Assembly (NCBI GenBank): GCA_021464245.1
Contig: JADCRB010000013.1
Location: 4,756,466-4,820,465, forward strand
Length of the DNA: 64,000 nucleotides
Direction: 5' to 3'
From: Carallia brachiata
Taxonomy: Eukaryota; Streptophyta; Magnoliopsida; Malpighiales; Rhizophoraceae
Position numbers and translations under genes: made by a program. Below the pieces are notes generated by a model. That model was not told the DNA's origin. It saw only the letters and a program-made list of their open reading frames with translations, and did not search any database. Numbering within the stretch: the stretch's first letter is position 1; the number at the start of each line of letters is the position of its first letter. This document shows, piece by piece, positions 49,811 through 62,084 of this stretch.

Positions 49811-51759
49811 CTTCTTAAAAGTTATTTTCTTCTTATAGTTGAGAATTTCTTATTAGGGGATTTAGAGGAGTTACTGCTTGTAAATCTAAAGTTTTGTAAA
49901 TCCTGAAATAATTCGTCATGAATCATGCAGTAATTTTGGAAGGGATGAATATCACTTTAAAGATAGTGATTATTCGTGATACAAAACCTATTTGATTCAT
50001 ACTCTCTTTTCCTAACAGCACGAACATTTTATAGTGCTCGATCATTTTTCACAAGCTAATTCAATATTATGAATTTGTTTTCTTCATAATTTATTTATGA
50101 CCAGTACTTTAGAGAGTTGGATGGGCAGCTATTATATGCTTCCATTTTCGGTATGTGTTGCCCATTGTAGTTTAGTGATGGGGCGTACTTGGCCTCCATA
50201 TCAATATGTGCACTCTGTGATGATTCCATATAAAATGTGTGACTATCCTCTTCAGGCAGGATTTGGTTCAGGTTTCACATCCTATGCGAGTTCGTGCTAG
50301 TTTTTTTCCCTAACTCTTAGTGGCGCTGGCTGGCTTGCAATATGTATGAAGAGGACCGATCACCATTGGTAGTTATGACGATGGGGTAAATAGTGGAAGA
50401 AATTTTGGATGAGGACAAACTCTCCTGCTTACCTCTTTGGGTAAAGATTTGTTCTTTTCAGAGCTATCAGTAATTGATTTTTATTAGTATTTATTAAGTA
50501 TCAGAGTGGGATGTTGGTACACGGGGAGTTTCTATATTTGGGAATATCATGTATAAAGTCAATCTCTGGAACCCCGATCCAACTACTTCGTTAAGTACCA
50601 TCATCTCTATGGTCGTAATTCTCAAATTGAACAATGTATAATCTCTGATTTTCCTTTAGTGTGAATCATGTCATTGGACTCAAGCAGGGGTCTTGTTATC
50701 ACTTTTGATATGGTTTAATTAAGTAACTGAGCCTATGTTATCTGGTTGCTTTGGTTGCTGAAGATTAAGATCTTTGCCGTGTCTATAAAGATGCTTTAGA
50801 TGAAAATTCTGATCCATTCAGGACCCACACACTGGTATATATGGGTACGGTAATTTAAAGAGTGACATTTTTCATATACTTGGAGCTTCGGATTAATTAA
50901 GTCTATATTACATTAGGTCTTGAGTTCACAGGGTTTCAAATATATTAATTTTTGGGTCGATTAATTTGTTATGTTCAGAATTATATGAATTCCAATAATT
51001 CGAGTAAACCGGGTTATAAATCTAAGATTTAAAATTTCAAATTGTGTCGTCAAAGATATCACTTTGTGCAACTACCTAAACAAGAGATGCAACAAAATTT
51101 GAAAAACATAAGCAACGATGTGTCTGATAAAGTAAGTACCGTTCAATAATAAATGTGGATTCACAAATTTCCAAATATGTATCCTAGCTATGTTATATTT
51201 GAACCCCAAAAAGACAAAAAAAAAAAATCTCTGTACTTGAATTAGGTGAAAACGGAAAGAAGAGGAAATCAATGACAAGAAAGAGAGCTGGAGAACATTT
51301 GTGAGATATCCCTTTCTCATTCTATAGCCGTTTTGGTTGGGTTCTATGTTTGCTTTGGATTGAAAAAAAAAAAAAAAGAGAATTGGAAAAAAAAAAAAAA
51401 GGCGACGTTAGACAGGCTCCATCAGAACTTGCACTCAATTTCACCTGGAAGTGAGACCCACTTGTTGAAATTATTGAAGGAGGACGGAAAAAAAAATTCA
51501 TTAAGTACAAAAAGTTCCAGCCCAATACGTTTGATTTGCTTTAGACCTTTAGTCCAAAGGCTCCATTCGGGCTTCGGCCTGTCAATTGTCGTTACTATTT
51601 ATTGCCGATTGTTAGTGGCTACTAGGGCAACCCATTTTTAGGCAATTTTTTCTTGTTTTTTTTTTTTTTGATCTGATTTAGGCAATTTTTTCAAAGGCCA
51701 TAAAAGATTTTATTGTTGTCCCAAATAGTACTTTCCAGCAGTAAGAATTTATATATTCA
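49811..51759. other. Intergenic, no gene recognised
   Basis: There are short open frames only. One of 67 codons at 50097-50300 has mixed composition but matches no family I know. The sequence is slightly less AT-rich than its surroundings between 50100 and 50900. It may be the tail of an older insertion. Confidence 0.4.
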
Positions 51760-51855
51760 TTTTAGAGATGTTGAGTTAAATTTTGAAAAGAGTACAAAAT
51801 TTATGAAAATAAAAAGAAATACTTTTATTATATAACTTACAAATTATAATTAAAA
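51760..51855 (+). repeat. SINE-like repeat, family copy 6 (plus orientation, 3' part)
   Basis: The plus strand reads GAGTACAAAATTTATGAAAA, then TACTTTTATTATATAACTTA, then an A9 run. This is the 3' half of the family consensus with its tail, in the opposite orientation to the other copies. Confidence 0.45.
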
Positions 51856-51975
51856 AAAAAGCATTTTGGTGCACAAATATTTCCTAGTTCAGCATTCTCA
51901 TATGCCTTTGTACAATTGGCAATAATGTAACAAAATCTCTGTCATATTCATGTCATTTATGAATTATTTTAATTA

Positions 51976-52120
51976 GAAGATTATTACAAACAGTTATTTT
52001 TTTTTTTGTAATCACTAATAAAAAATTAACACTTGATACTTTTTAATTTTAAATTCGTAAAATACACTCATATATTTTTTTTATAAAAGAAAGTAAAAAA
52101 TGATTGTTTGTAACAAAATC
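51976..52120. mobile_element. 145-bp MITE-like insertion with 10-bp target duplication
   Basis: The element is flanked by two copies of ATTTTAATTA (51966-51975 and 52121-52130). Its ends are inverted: the left reads GAAGATTATTACAAACAGTT and the right, reverse complemented, GATTTTGTTACAAACAATC, sharing TTACAAACAxTxATTTTTT. The homologous site in copy B (about 62250) has a single ATTTTAATCA with no insert, i.e. an empty site. A 9-10 bp target duplication and G-starting termini fit a Mutator-like non-autonomous element. Confidence 0.7.
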
Positions 52121-52481
52121 ATTTTAATTAACTAATTGCATGCTGATTTGATTTTGCAATGCCACAATATTATTTGATTTTGCCTTGCATTGCATCGTTT
52201 CCAGTACATGGATTGAGGAACGAGATCGGGGAAAGGAACGAGGCTCATGTGGCAATGGCAATGGACCCTACGTACTTTTTTTTTTTTTTTGAAATTTAAA
52301 AATTTTTGCCTAAAAAATAAAAATATGATATGCAAAAAAGGTATGAAATATACAAACAACTGAACAAGCATTATAAAATGTAATAGCTAGACAGTTTGTT
52401 GCACGTTTTATGATACATTGCTTGCTGTTTGTACACTATATGTTTTTGGGGAGAAATTTTAAGTTAAAAAAAAACAAACAC

Positions 52482-52721
52482 ATGAAGCTCATTCTCACAT
52501 CAGCCCTGTTGCTCTTTCCCGTCTCCCTTCTCTGGCCGTGTAACTTGAGTGTTTTGCTGCCTCCTGGCACTCCGCATTCTGTATTAAATTGGTCGCATAC
52601 TTGCATTACAGACTCACACGCTCTAAGGAAATGTGAATGGAATGGATTGCACCCCATACTATATCTCACAAATTCCCAGAAGACTAGAGGCAAAACAAAT
52701 CTACTTATGCACTCAATTTAA
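52482..52721 (+). other. Small ORF in copy A with a signal-peptide-like start (coding status unknown)
   Basis: The 79-codon frame starts MKLILTSALLLFPVSLLWPC, which looks like a secretory signal, and continues without recognised domains. In copy B the same ATG (62627) begins MKLILTSVLLLFSVSLLCPC but stops after 39 codons at 62744-62746. Conservation of the start in both copies is explained by the duplication itself. I do not recognise the protein and would not call it a gene on this evidence. Confidence 0.2.
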
Positions 52722-53417
52722 TAAGGTAAAGAAAATTCCCCAATTCTGGGTCACCATCATGATAAACGGAATGTATCCCTATCTCCATTGCAAGTCCACA
52801 GCTACAAATATAGTTAAGATGTGTTTGTTTTTTAAAAGAACTTTGTTAAAGAGTCACATCATTCTCATTTAAGTGGCGTTATGGTTTTTTACTTTTGAGG
52901 GGATGAGATCTTTTATTTAGGGAAGTCGCGATATAAAAGAGTCACGATGTGTCTGCGATATAAATGATATGATTTCCTATCATTTTATTTGTAAAATCGT
53001 ATGCTCGAAACTGAGAAATAAAATTGCAAGAACGTCGCACAGAGAAGCGGTCACGGGAATTTGCATAATGATTGGAAACGGCGAGGAAAATAGTGGGGCG
53101 TATTGAAAAAAAAAATAATCACTCTTTTTTTCTTATCTGAAAGTGGCACATAGTAAATATTTGCTCATTTGCGATGGCATTAAGGTAAACTCGGTGTAAT
53201 GGTTTTTATTGATCACTAAAACTTATAAAAGCTAGGGCATAATATTATGAGCCGTGAGGACAAGAAAAGGGAGGGGGGAAAAAAAGCAAAGGAAGATGTG
53301 GGTCAGTGAACGTCGTGAGCACAATTCTCTGTAGCAAATTGGATTCAACCAACGTTGCCACAATGGGTGGTGATTCTTCGACCACCGTCTACTTGATCAT
53401 GCACAAGAAGGAAGACT

Positions 53418-53570
53418 AATTTTCTTATAAATTCATGAAAGTTCTATTAAATCGTGAAACATATAATAAGAGAAATTCTTTATATTTTTTAAAACTTTAT
53501 ACTTTTTTCTATAATTAGAATTCAAGATTAAGAAAATAGATATATAAGTTATTAATCATTCGAAAGTCCC
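53418..53570 (-). repeat. SINE-like repeat, family copy 7 (minus orientation)
   Basis: Minus strand: GAATGATTAATAACTTATAT, CTTGAATTCTAATTATAG, AAGTATAAAGTTTTAAAAAA, TTCTCTTATTATATGTTTCA and AATAGAACTTTCATG. It is a degenerate family member without a clear A-tail. Confidence 0.4.
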
Positions 53571-53837
53571 CTTAATGACCTTCACAAACATTTTATTTTA
53601 TTTTTTTTGGTTTACTTCACATTTTCTAAAAGCTACATTACTTGGCGTCACACACACATGTAAGTACATTGCACATGTATAAGAGCTAAAACTGAATGTA
53701 CCTGTAGGAATTTTATAGCCACGAATTTAACATAATGGGATTAAACCTAACCATAAGATTAAAAAAAAAGGTATTAATATATGTTCCAATTTTAAATATT
53801 TTAATTGATACACTAAATGCAACAAGACTAATAATTC

Positions 53838-53917
53838 TTATAATAAAATTAATAATTTTTATAATAAAAATTTATAATTATTATTTTTTATTATAAATAT
53901 TATTAATTTTATTATAA
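53838..53917. repeat. AT-rich inverted repeat (hairpin, ~33-bp arms)
   Basis: The left arm (53838-53870) begins TTATAATAAAATTAATAA. The right arm (about 53885-53917) is its near-perfect reverse complement, with a loop of about 14 nt. It could be a small fold-back element or simply an unstable AT palindrome. Confidence 0.75.
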
Positions 53918-55529
53918 AAATCATTAAATTTATTTTATTCAGAACATCAAAATTAGGCACACAAATATTCTTTTTTAAAAAAACAAAATTATTGAAAAGA
54001 TCAACTAAAGTTAAACTTAGCTGCCATTTCTTAAGATAGTGAACATTAGATGAAGTCTATTCGTGAAGGCACGGCCATGGACAGTAGGTGACGGCAAGCT
54101 AGTGGTGGTCACGTCTACAGTCTACTTGTCAGTTGTGGCCCATACAATAGCAGAGCGTAGGTGATTTACTAAGACCATACAGTTAAATTTGGTGGCTGCA
54201 GACTGCAATAGTACCCCCAACTTGCTATTTTGCTGGCTCTATAATGAGCAATAGCCTAACTTTGTTCATGTAATTAACTATGTTTCACTTTCAAATTCAG
54301 TTCTTTCACTACATTCACTTCAATTTGTTCTGTCCATTCAAACAGAAAGTACTCGATGAATTTCTCCATTAATATAAATGCCAAACTTCTTTTTTTTGAA
54401 AAAAAAGAAAAAGGTATATTAAAAGTCGAAAGTTATTCGTGGACATCTCATTCAATCTTTTTTATAAAGAAGAATCTACCATCTGAACACTGGTGAAACT
54501 GAGTAAATTCCCATTATAAGTGACTGCAGTGACTACTAAATTCAAACTTTATCGTTGTATATCAATATGGTTTTAGTTGAAAGAACACCCAACTAATAAG
54601 TTGGTTGAAAGTGCATATGGATGAATTCGAAGCTGGGGTCGCGTGAATTGAATTATGTTGACTTACTATCAAACTCCCCGCGGAAATACCTAACTTTTTG
54701 AAATATGAATATTGCGCTTTAGTTATTTTAAAGTGACGATAACAAGATTTATGCCCAAAAAACAAAAACAAAAAAAAAAAAACAAAACAAGACAAAAACC
54801 TTTACGAAGAAATGAAATGCTAAATAACAAGTGATACAATCACACAATTATTTAACTAATAACTGTTAATTTGAGTGGTAAAGAGTTCAATTCTAGATAA
54901 TTATTTAATCTTGTATATAAAAAAAACGATACTAAAAGAGTCGCTCTCAAAAGAAATCCGACAGTTACTCAAACCAAATTAATTGAAAATTAATGTAATT
55001 TTTATATATTAGAGTCTCACATCAAAAAAACAATCACAAAACTATTTCAAGTTTTTAGCGAATGGAGGAGGGGAAGTCTGCTTGCTTTCTTTCTCGGTAC
55101 ATGCATTTCAAGTTCTCTCTATTTCTCCACATCTCACGTAAATTTTATCCTACAATTAAGTGACCTCGTATCATTTCATGATTTGCAAGGTTTGATAAAT
55201 TTGAAGCAAAAGGACACTATGGAGATAAAATTTAAAATTTATGCTGTTTCTATTGTAATACTCAAATCAAATTGCCGATAATTATTTGAATAATTTTAAA
55301 GTTGCGACTGCTACAAGAAAAAAGAAAAAAAGAAAACCAGTTAAACTGTTTTTTGAGGCTGCCGTTTGAGTTGATGAATTTGGCAGTTTAAACATTCCTA
55401 ATAAAAAGCATAGTTCAATCTGGTCAAAAAGAAAAAAAAAAAAAGCATAGTTCAATAGTATTAAAAAATTTATTAGAATTATTTGTATAATTTTTTTGCT
55501 TTAAAGAGCATGACAATGAATATTAAAAA

Positions 55530-55593
55530 AAGGATTAATATCATAGAAAAACACTAACTTTAAGGATTAATATCATAGAAAAACACTAACTTT
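55530..55593. repeat. Perfect 32-bp tandem duplication
   Basis: Two exact copies of a 32-bp unit starting AAGGATTAATATCATAG and ending CACTAACTTT lie at 55530-55561 and 55562-55593. They sit in gene-free sequence. Confidence 0.9.
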
Positions 55594-56612
55594 ACATAAA
55601 ATAATAAATTTAATACTAATTTTAAAAAATAATAAATTTAATATAGTTAAATTATTTTGTAACAAATTTAACACACCGTCAATCATATTAAGGAAATCTG
55701 TTAGTTTGTACACGCGGCATCTCTACGTATAAAAGATTGACCACAAAGCGTATTACATGTCATTTTAAAAATTTTTATTTTTAGAATTTAATTTAAAATT
55801 AATAAAATTAAAATTAAATAAAAAATTTAAAAATCCTTTGTGCTTGGCTGGCTTTTCTCTTTCCTTTTTCTCTCATTCTCTTTTTCTCTGCGACTTTTTT
55901 CAGTTCGAGTGTTCATCAGGAAACGTTAGCAAAACCAAGAACCACCAAGAGTGATAAAATAAATAAATTAAAAAAAAGGGATTGGGGTGCTGCTTACTGC
56001 ACCTTGCAGCACCCTTAAAAAAAGGTCATCAAAGAATGATACTGACTAGGCTTGGCCTGTGTATTGTCCAAGCATAAGCCTAGTAGTTTGATCCACAAGC
56101 GCCACCTGGGATCTCTAATTGCAGCTTCGATTAAATTAAAATCCACGTTTAGTCTGAGCTCTGATCTCTAATTGCAGCTTTGATTATTCGAAGTTATGAG
56201 TTTGAATTCTATCATAGTTGTTTAGTAGAATTAAATTTACTCTAAACTCTGCGAAATTTCAGACAATTTCATTGTGACTTTTGTTGAGTTTGTCATGATT
56301 TACTCTCTCGACAGATCTAGAAATAGTAGTCTACACCCTACTTCAAATAAGGAGTTTGAACAAATCTCTATAATGAGTCGGGTGCTGCACCATCCTACTT
56401 ACCCAATTTTTATACACAAAAAAAAAATCACATTTACTTAATCACCAAACTAAGTAAATAAAAAAGAAAACAATTTAGAAAGCAGGGTAACTTACAATGT
56501 AACTTTCTCTTTCTCAAATCACGGATTTGCTTCCAATCTGCAAACGCTAGCCCCAAACAATTAGTAAAAATATAATATATAAAAAAAGGCTTATAAAGAA
56601 AATACTATAGTT

Positions 56613-56636
56613 TATATATATATATATATATATATA
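56613..56636. repeat. (TA)12 microsatellite
   Basis: A perfect TA tract lies in AT-rich intergenic sequence. Confidence 0.95.
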
Positions 56637-58842
56637 GAATATCTAATAATTATGAAATTTTAATTAGAATCAAAATAGGATTTATAAATCAAATAATATA
56701 GATTTAATTGTAATTAAATAAAAATTTTATTGATTTTTAGAATCCTACTTTAGTTGTAATTGATTTTCTATAATTATATCAAAATTCTAACATAGGAAAA
56801 GAAGAGAAACAAAAAAGGAAAAAAAATTACTTTGATTGTAATGGAATTTTTATTACTTACGCGGTATACATTAATTTTTATTAATCGGAACAAAACATAG
56901 CGTATTTAATTGAGTTTTTAATTGATGAATTTTCACATACGTAAAGACCGAGGCTTTCTACAATCAGCCGTTATCAAACTCTCTTGGCCTCCTTAACCCA
57001 GTCAAGCCTCCTCACTAACCCTAAATAAAATATTCTGTTTCTCGTCATAAAAAAAAAAAAAAAAAGAAACCCAATCGAAAAAAAAAAATTGTTTCCATCT
57101 TCGACTCTCTTTCTCTACTTGTTTCTTAAAAGAGTTTCCATGTAGCATAAAAAAAAATTGTACTATATTGCCTATATTGTAACAACTAAAATATTTTATT
57201 TAATTGCAATGAAAAAAAATTACTTATTTAAAAGAAATGAAATGATTTAATCACTTTATTCATGTAATAAACTGTTTTATACAACTAATGAATATTAATA
57301 AAGATCAATAACTCACTTATTAAAAGAAATTCAGTGTATTTTTAACTCTTTAAAATGTGCTCGAAATGCATTTTGTATTAAAATTAGCGATTTGTATATG
57401 TATGGATGCTTTGTTTACATTCAATTTAGATTAAATAACTCATTAAAATGAAAGAAAATTACTCATTTATAAGAAATGGAGTGATTTAGTCACTTTATTC
57501 GGGCAATATATAATTTCATGCAACCAATAAATATTAATCAAAATTAATTATTCACTTTTTAGAGAGAATTCAATACATTTAACTCCTCAAAAAATATTAG
57601 AAATATAATATATTTTATATTGAAATTAACAATTTATGTAAGCATTCACATTTTGTTTAATTTTAATTTAGGTTAAATAATACATTAAAATGAAAACAAA
57701 TAATTTATTTATAAGAAATAATGTAATTTATTTTATTCATACGATAAACTGCAATGAATAAAAGTGAACCGTTCATTGCGGTTCAAGTATATTTTTTCAT
57801 TCAAGCAAAAAATAATAATATATTTATATTTTATATTTTGTCATTATAATTATATAAAATATATTAATTATTATAATATAGATACTGTATGATAACTTTT
57901 TTAAGGGATATTTGATTTTCCGCTTTGCCCTTTTTGTTGCTCATTTTCATAAAATAGGGTGTTAGCGTGTTTGATTAAACTTTTTAATTTACTGTTGAGA
58001 TTATTTCATTTCAAAAAACAATTGATTAAAGGATTCACTTTTATATACACACTCTTATATATAAATAATATATATACAAATATATTTTTTATGACGAACT
58101 TAATTATTTTTACAACGTTTATTATTTTTATGATAAAAAATTATATATTAATTTCTTATATATTTTATCAATTTTATTATAAAAATAAATAAATATATTA
58201 CAATATATATACTAAATATAATTATTAAAGTATAAATATCAAACTTTTTTCTTGATTAAAAACATAAATGTGAATTACTTTTAACACAATCAACTGATAA
58301 TGAGTCAACTATAAAAAATAAACTTATTAAAATTCCGCTCTGCCAAAAGATGAATGACCTGGGCCCACCAGAAAATAAGAGTCTAATTAGCCTACAAAGC
58401 ATACAAAGCTAACAAAATGAAAAAATTACATTGAAACGAGAAAAAGTGTATAAGACTGCTTGAGTGTCAGGAAATAAAATAATATTTTTTAATAAAAAAT
58501 ATTATTTTTATTTTTGCCAAAAAGACTAAAAGAATAATTTTATATTCTCAATATACAAAATTAATAAATTTTTATAAAATTAATTTAAATTATATAAAGA
58601 TTAAAAAAATTATTTATAATAATAAAACATAAATAAAATGTTAATTTAATTTGATACCCAATTTCATTTAGTTCATCTACGTTAATTTAACCAAAAATTC
58701 AATTTTATTTTTCTTATCCGTAACAACAATTAATAATAATAATTAAAAACAATAAAACCAAACATGGGCGCCTTTCTTTCCTTCTTAAAATTCTCTGTTT
58801 CGTATGCTTTTGATTTCAATTTTAATGCAGTCTGGAGGGAAC

Positions 58843-61662
58843 ATGGGCGTCTTTCTTCCGTACACTTGGCAATTAAGCAGCCGCGATGAAGCAGCAGAAG
58901 CATTGGCCGTCCAACTTCAATTTCAGGACCTAAAAATGCAATCATCATCCATTCATTCTGTTGGTAAATTTAATTTTCCTAATTTGTAGTAGCTAGATGA
59001 TTTCTTTGTTTTTCTTTTTCTTTTTTTTTTCCCATGCTATTGGTGTTAGCCTTTGATTTAGCTTTCATATGTACTTGGTGTTTGTTTTCGCTCACAATGT
59101 TTGGTTTCTTTTTCTTTTTCTTTTTCTCCTATTTGATGACATTGTTCTTTTTGACATGCACAGCAAATTCTAAGTCTAATATATATAATTCAAAGCTCAC
59201 CCTTTCGATGTTTAAAAATTGGATAATGATTCTTATTTTAAAAACTGTATTCCGAACATTTATCGAATCTTTAATTATTAAAATTTGACATATGGAATGG
59301 TTCAGGGATGGACTCTATGTTTTAACTAACACTTTATAGTGAATCTCTGTATTGTTTACTGTCTGTGATAATGAATTAGTGTGGTAGCTCATTTGTTGAA
59401 CATTTTAATTCTGGGAGGGAGATTGTCAAATTACGTAGGCCAAGGTCTGTCTTAAGAATGTCAGTGATGGCCATAAAAAGCTGAACTGTCTGGGAATTCC
59501 CTTCATGTGGCACATGCAATTAAATAGGTCGAATAGCCTTTCGAGTGTAATTAGATAGTGAGAAATTAGATAGAAAGTGAATGAAAAAGAAAATAAATAA
59601 AAAATAATGCAGTAATGATGATATTATAATTAATAAAAAGTAAGGATTAGAAAATTGTGAGAAAGAAAATAAATAGTAATTTGTGAGAGAAAAAGTTAAA
59701 TATAATTATTTAAATGGATAGAAAATGAATAGAAAAGAAAAAGAAAAACTTTTTCTTTTCTTTTTCCTTTTTTTGGAAATTATCCAAACAAGCCCTTCGT
59801 TTTCGCATTTATTCATTTGAGTAGAGGCAATCATACAAACATCATAGTTTTGAATTGTCAGTTCTTTGTTTTCAACGATTTGTTACATTTTCTTTTCTTG
59901 TCGTATTGTCTGCTCAGTGGAACGAGCCATATCAGAGCCGGACCTCGATAGGAATATACAAGAGGAGGAGGCAACCGCGAAGGATGATTTATTGGCATTG
60001 GACATAGAAAATTCAGGTTTAAAGGATCTGATTCCAGCGGACAAGATATGGGCAGGCATAAAATTTACTTTCGAAGAACTTTTCGAAGCAACAGAATATT
60101 TTGATGGGGGAAGGGTTTTGTGGAAAATTTTACAAGGGGTCCTTGGAGTGACTTAACAAGGTTGGTAGACATTATATTGTGCTGCTATATGTAAATGTTA
60201 GTGGGATATGCTCTACATGAGTATTACTTTTTGTATTTTTTGTGGCTCCCCCTTTAGAAAAACACAGATATTCAGTCTAATGGTTGCAATGCATAGTGCC
60301 TTTTTGATGGTATTCTTGGCCTATATTCTATATTTTGTTGTCACGTTTGTAATCTGCTTATGATTATTGAATTTAATCTCGGATTTTGAAATAGGTTGTA
60401 ACTGTCAAGCTGCTTAAGCGAGAAGGACCTGAAGGGATTAAGAAATTTGCAAACGAGATTTTGATGTTAAGCATGACAGATCATCCCAATATTGCGAAGT
60501 TGCTGGGATATTGTATTAACGGAGAAGACAGGCTATTGGTTTACGATGTCGTGCCGTTAGGGGATTAGAGGATTTCTATTTTGACTCCCGAATGCTGAAT
60601 CATCACTTGCTCAGTATGTAAATTTGACCCTTTTTTTCCTATAACAATTGCTGCAACGTCTTACGTTGATTGCCTTTTTTGTGTGTTGTTCCTTTTTGTT
60701 TCAGATCCTGCATCTAATCAGCAACCCTTGAATTGGGGCACAAGAATGCAAATAGCTGTTGGAATGGCCAAATGTCTAGAGTATTTGCATCAACACAAAA
60801 TTATATTTCGAGAATTAAAACACCGCAACATTCTGCTTTGCGAGGAGCACGATCCCAAGCTAGTCAATTTCGGATTAGTGACAGTTGGACAAAGCCACAT
60901 CATGTTGGATGAGAATGATCAGCTCGATCGCTTTTTGGAGTTCTATCCATCAGACGCTGCATATGGTATTCTGAATTTTAAATCCGATGTTTATTGCCTA
61001 CGAGTTTTGCTTTTGCAGCTAATCACAGGTAGGGAATACTTTGACCCTGAAAGAGATATGGAGGAGAGGTGTCTGCTGTATTGGGTAAGATACTTCATTT
61101 TTCAGTCTCTTTGTTTTGATTTTAGTCCAATTGTGTGTGGTTTGCGTTAACTTGTCCGCGCACAAGAAAGAAAGGTATGTTAGGATGCAAATGATACTCT
61201 ATCGAGTATCGTCTTGTCGATTAAATAGCACAAGAAATTATGCCAGAATGCAAATCTTTTGTCTCTGCTTTAATCTCCAGAAGTTGATTCAAGTTGTTCA
61301 TATATAATATACTGGAGCATAGTAGCTTGCATGGATTCTTGTGGTAGTTTTATATACGAAAGTAGCAAAATTCACGAAGCTTATGGGTTCTTCATGACAT
61401 TTCCTGCAGGCCAGTCCAGGGTTCAAACATAGAAGGAAGTATCCACTCATTGCTGACCCTTTGCTTGAAGGTCAATATCCCCGTAGAGGATTGCACATAG
61501 CGTTTGCCTTGGGCTGCAATTGTCACCGATATAAAGGCTGAGAAACGACCTCATATATCTGAAGTGGTAAAAAGTCTGGAAAATTTGGCTTCTCTGGAGG
61601 GTGATTCAAAGAGCAAACGTTTGCTTGCTGGGAGCACACGGCCGACAAAGAGCCTGAAGTAG
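58843..61662 (+). pseudogene. RLCK-VII (PBL-type) receptor-like cytoplasmic kinase pseudogene
   Basis: Five exon-like pieces: 58843-58963 (MGVFLPYTWQLSSRDE...), 59918-60160, 60395 to about 60615, 60705-61084 and 61410-61662. Homology covers KFTFEELFEAT, VKLLKREGPEG, FANEILMLS, HPNIAKLLGYC, EDRLLVYD, QPLNWGTRMQIAVGMAK, FKSDVYCL and YPLIADPLLEGQYPRRGL, typical of PBS1-like kinases. Three frameshifts break it. In exon 2 the glycine loop (GEGFCGKFYKG) is one frame off from about 60106. In exon 3 a base loss before LEDFYFDSRM gives TAG at 60566-60568. In exon 5 an extra G near 61510 shifts the tail, which otherwise ends KRPHISEVV...TKSLK at 61660-61662. The catalytic loop reads IIFRELKHRNILL (Asp to Glu) and DFG is NFG. 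The frameshifts and the changed catalytic residues support a dead gene; a short exon-skipped product cannot be excluded. Confidence 0.8.
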
Positions 61663-62084
61663 TCCAACAGTTTGATGTTCTGCTGAAGCTGAACTTTATT
61701 ATAGAGTGGAGACCGGGTAGCTGTGTGTTTCTTTATTGAGATTGGCATATTATTTTATCTGGTGAACAATGTTGGTATGTAATGGCAACATACGATCATT
61801 GCTATTGGACATGCCATCTATGTGCAAAAGTTTAAAATTCATTCACGTCTTTGATCTTAATTCACTCCCCCAAAATCATAATGTCTCTCAGACCCATCAC
61901 TTGCATTTTGTGCTTTCTCATTGTCACGGTTCCGAATATGTTGGGATGTTTTTCATAATGTCAAAATGTAAATACAGCAGGCCGTGCATTAGGCTGCTCC
62001 AGCACAAAGGGCAGAAGATCCGTTTCGAAGGAAAAGTTGCAATTGGAAAATTATGAGTTTACACTTATATCTTGAAGGTAAGAA

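Larger units (their letters stand above)
51795..53080. repeat. Duplicated segment, copy A
   Basis: This segment is similar along its length to 62085-64000, about 10.3 kb away and in the same orientation. Shared anchors include CTTTGTACAATTGGCA, CTCTGTCATATT, GCATGCTGATTTGATTT, CCTTGCATTGCATCGTT, ACATGAAGCTCATTCTCAC, AATGGAATGGATTGCACCCC, ACCATCAT.ATAAACG and TGCATAATGATT. Copy A carries a 145-bp insertion (51976-52120) that copy B lacks, and lacks the 794-bp insertion of copy B. Divergence is moderate, so the duplication is not recent. Confidence 0.8.
53081..58842. other. Gene-poor AT-rich region
   Basis: I find no supported gene. Visible items are a SINE-like copy (53418), a near-perfect hairpin (53838-53917), a 32-bp tandem repeat (55530), a local GATCTCTAATTGCAGCTT repeat at 56112 and 56164, a GGGTGCTGC...GCAGCACCC hairpin at about 55986-56013, and a TA tract (56613). 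The stretch 57200-57750 has recurring AAxAAATTACT[CT]ATTTATAAGAAAT blocks about 240 bp apart, a diverged tandem array of an unknown AT-rich unit. Confidence 0.45.

Noticed and set aside
50097..50300. 67-codon plus-strand frame
   Set aside because: The composition is mixed but there is no known domain; kept only as a note in the intergenic entry.
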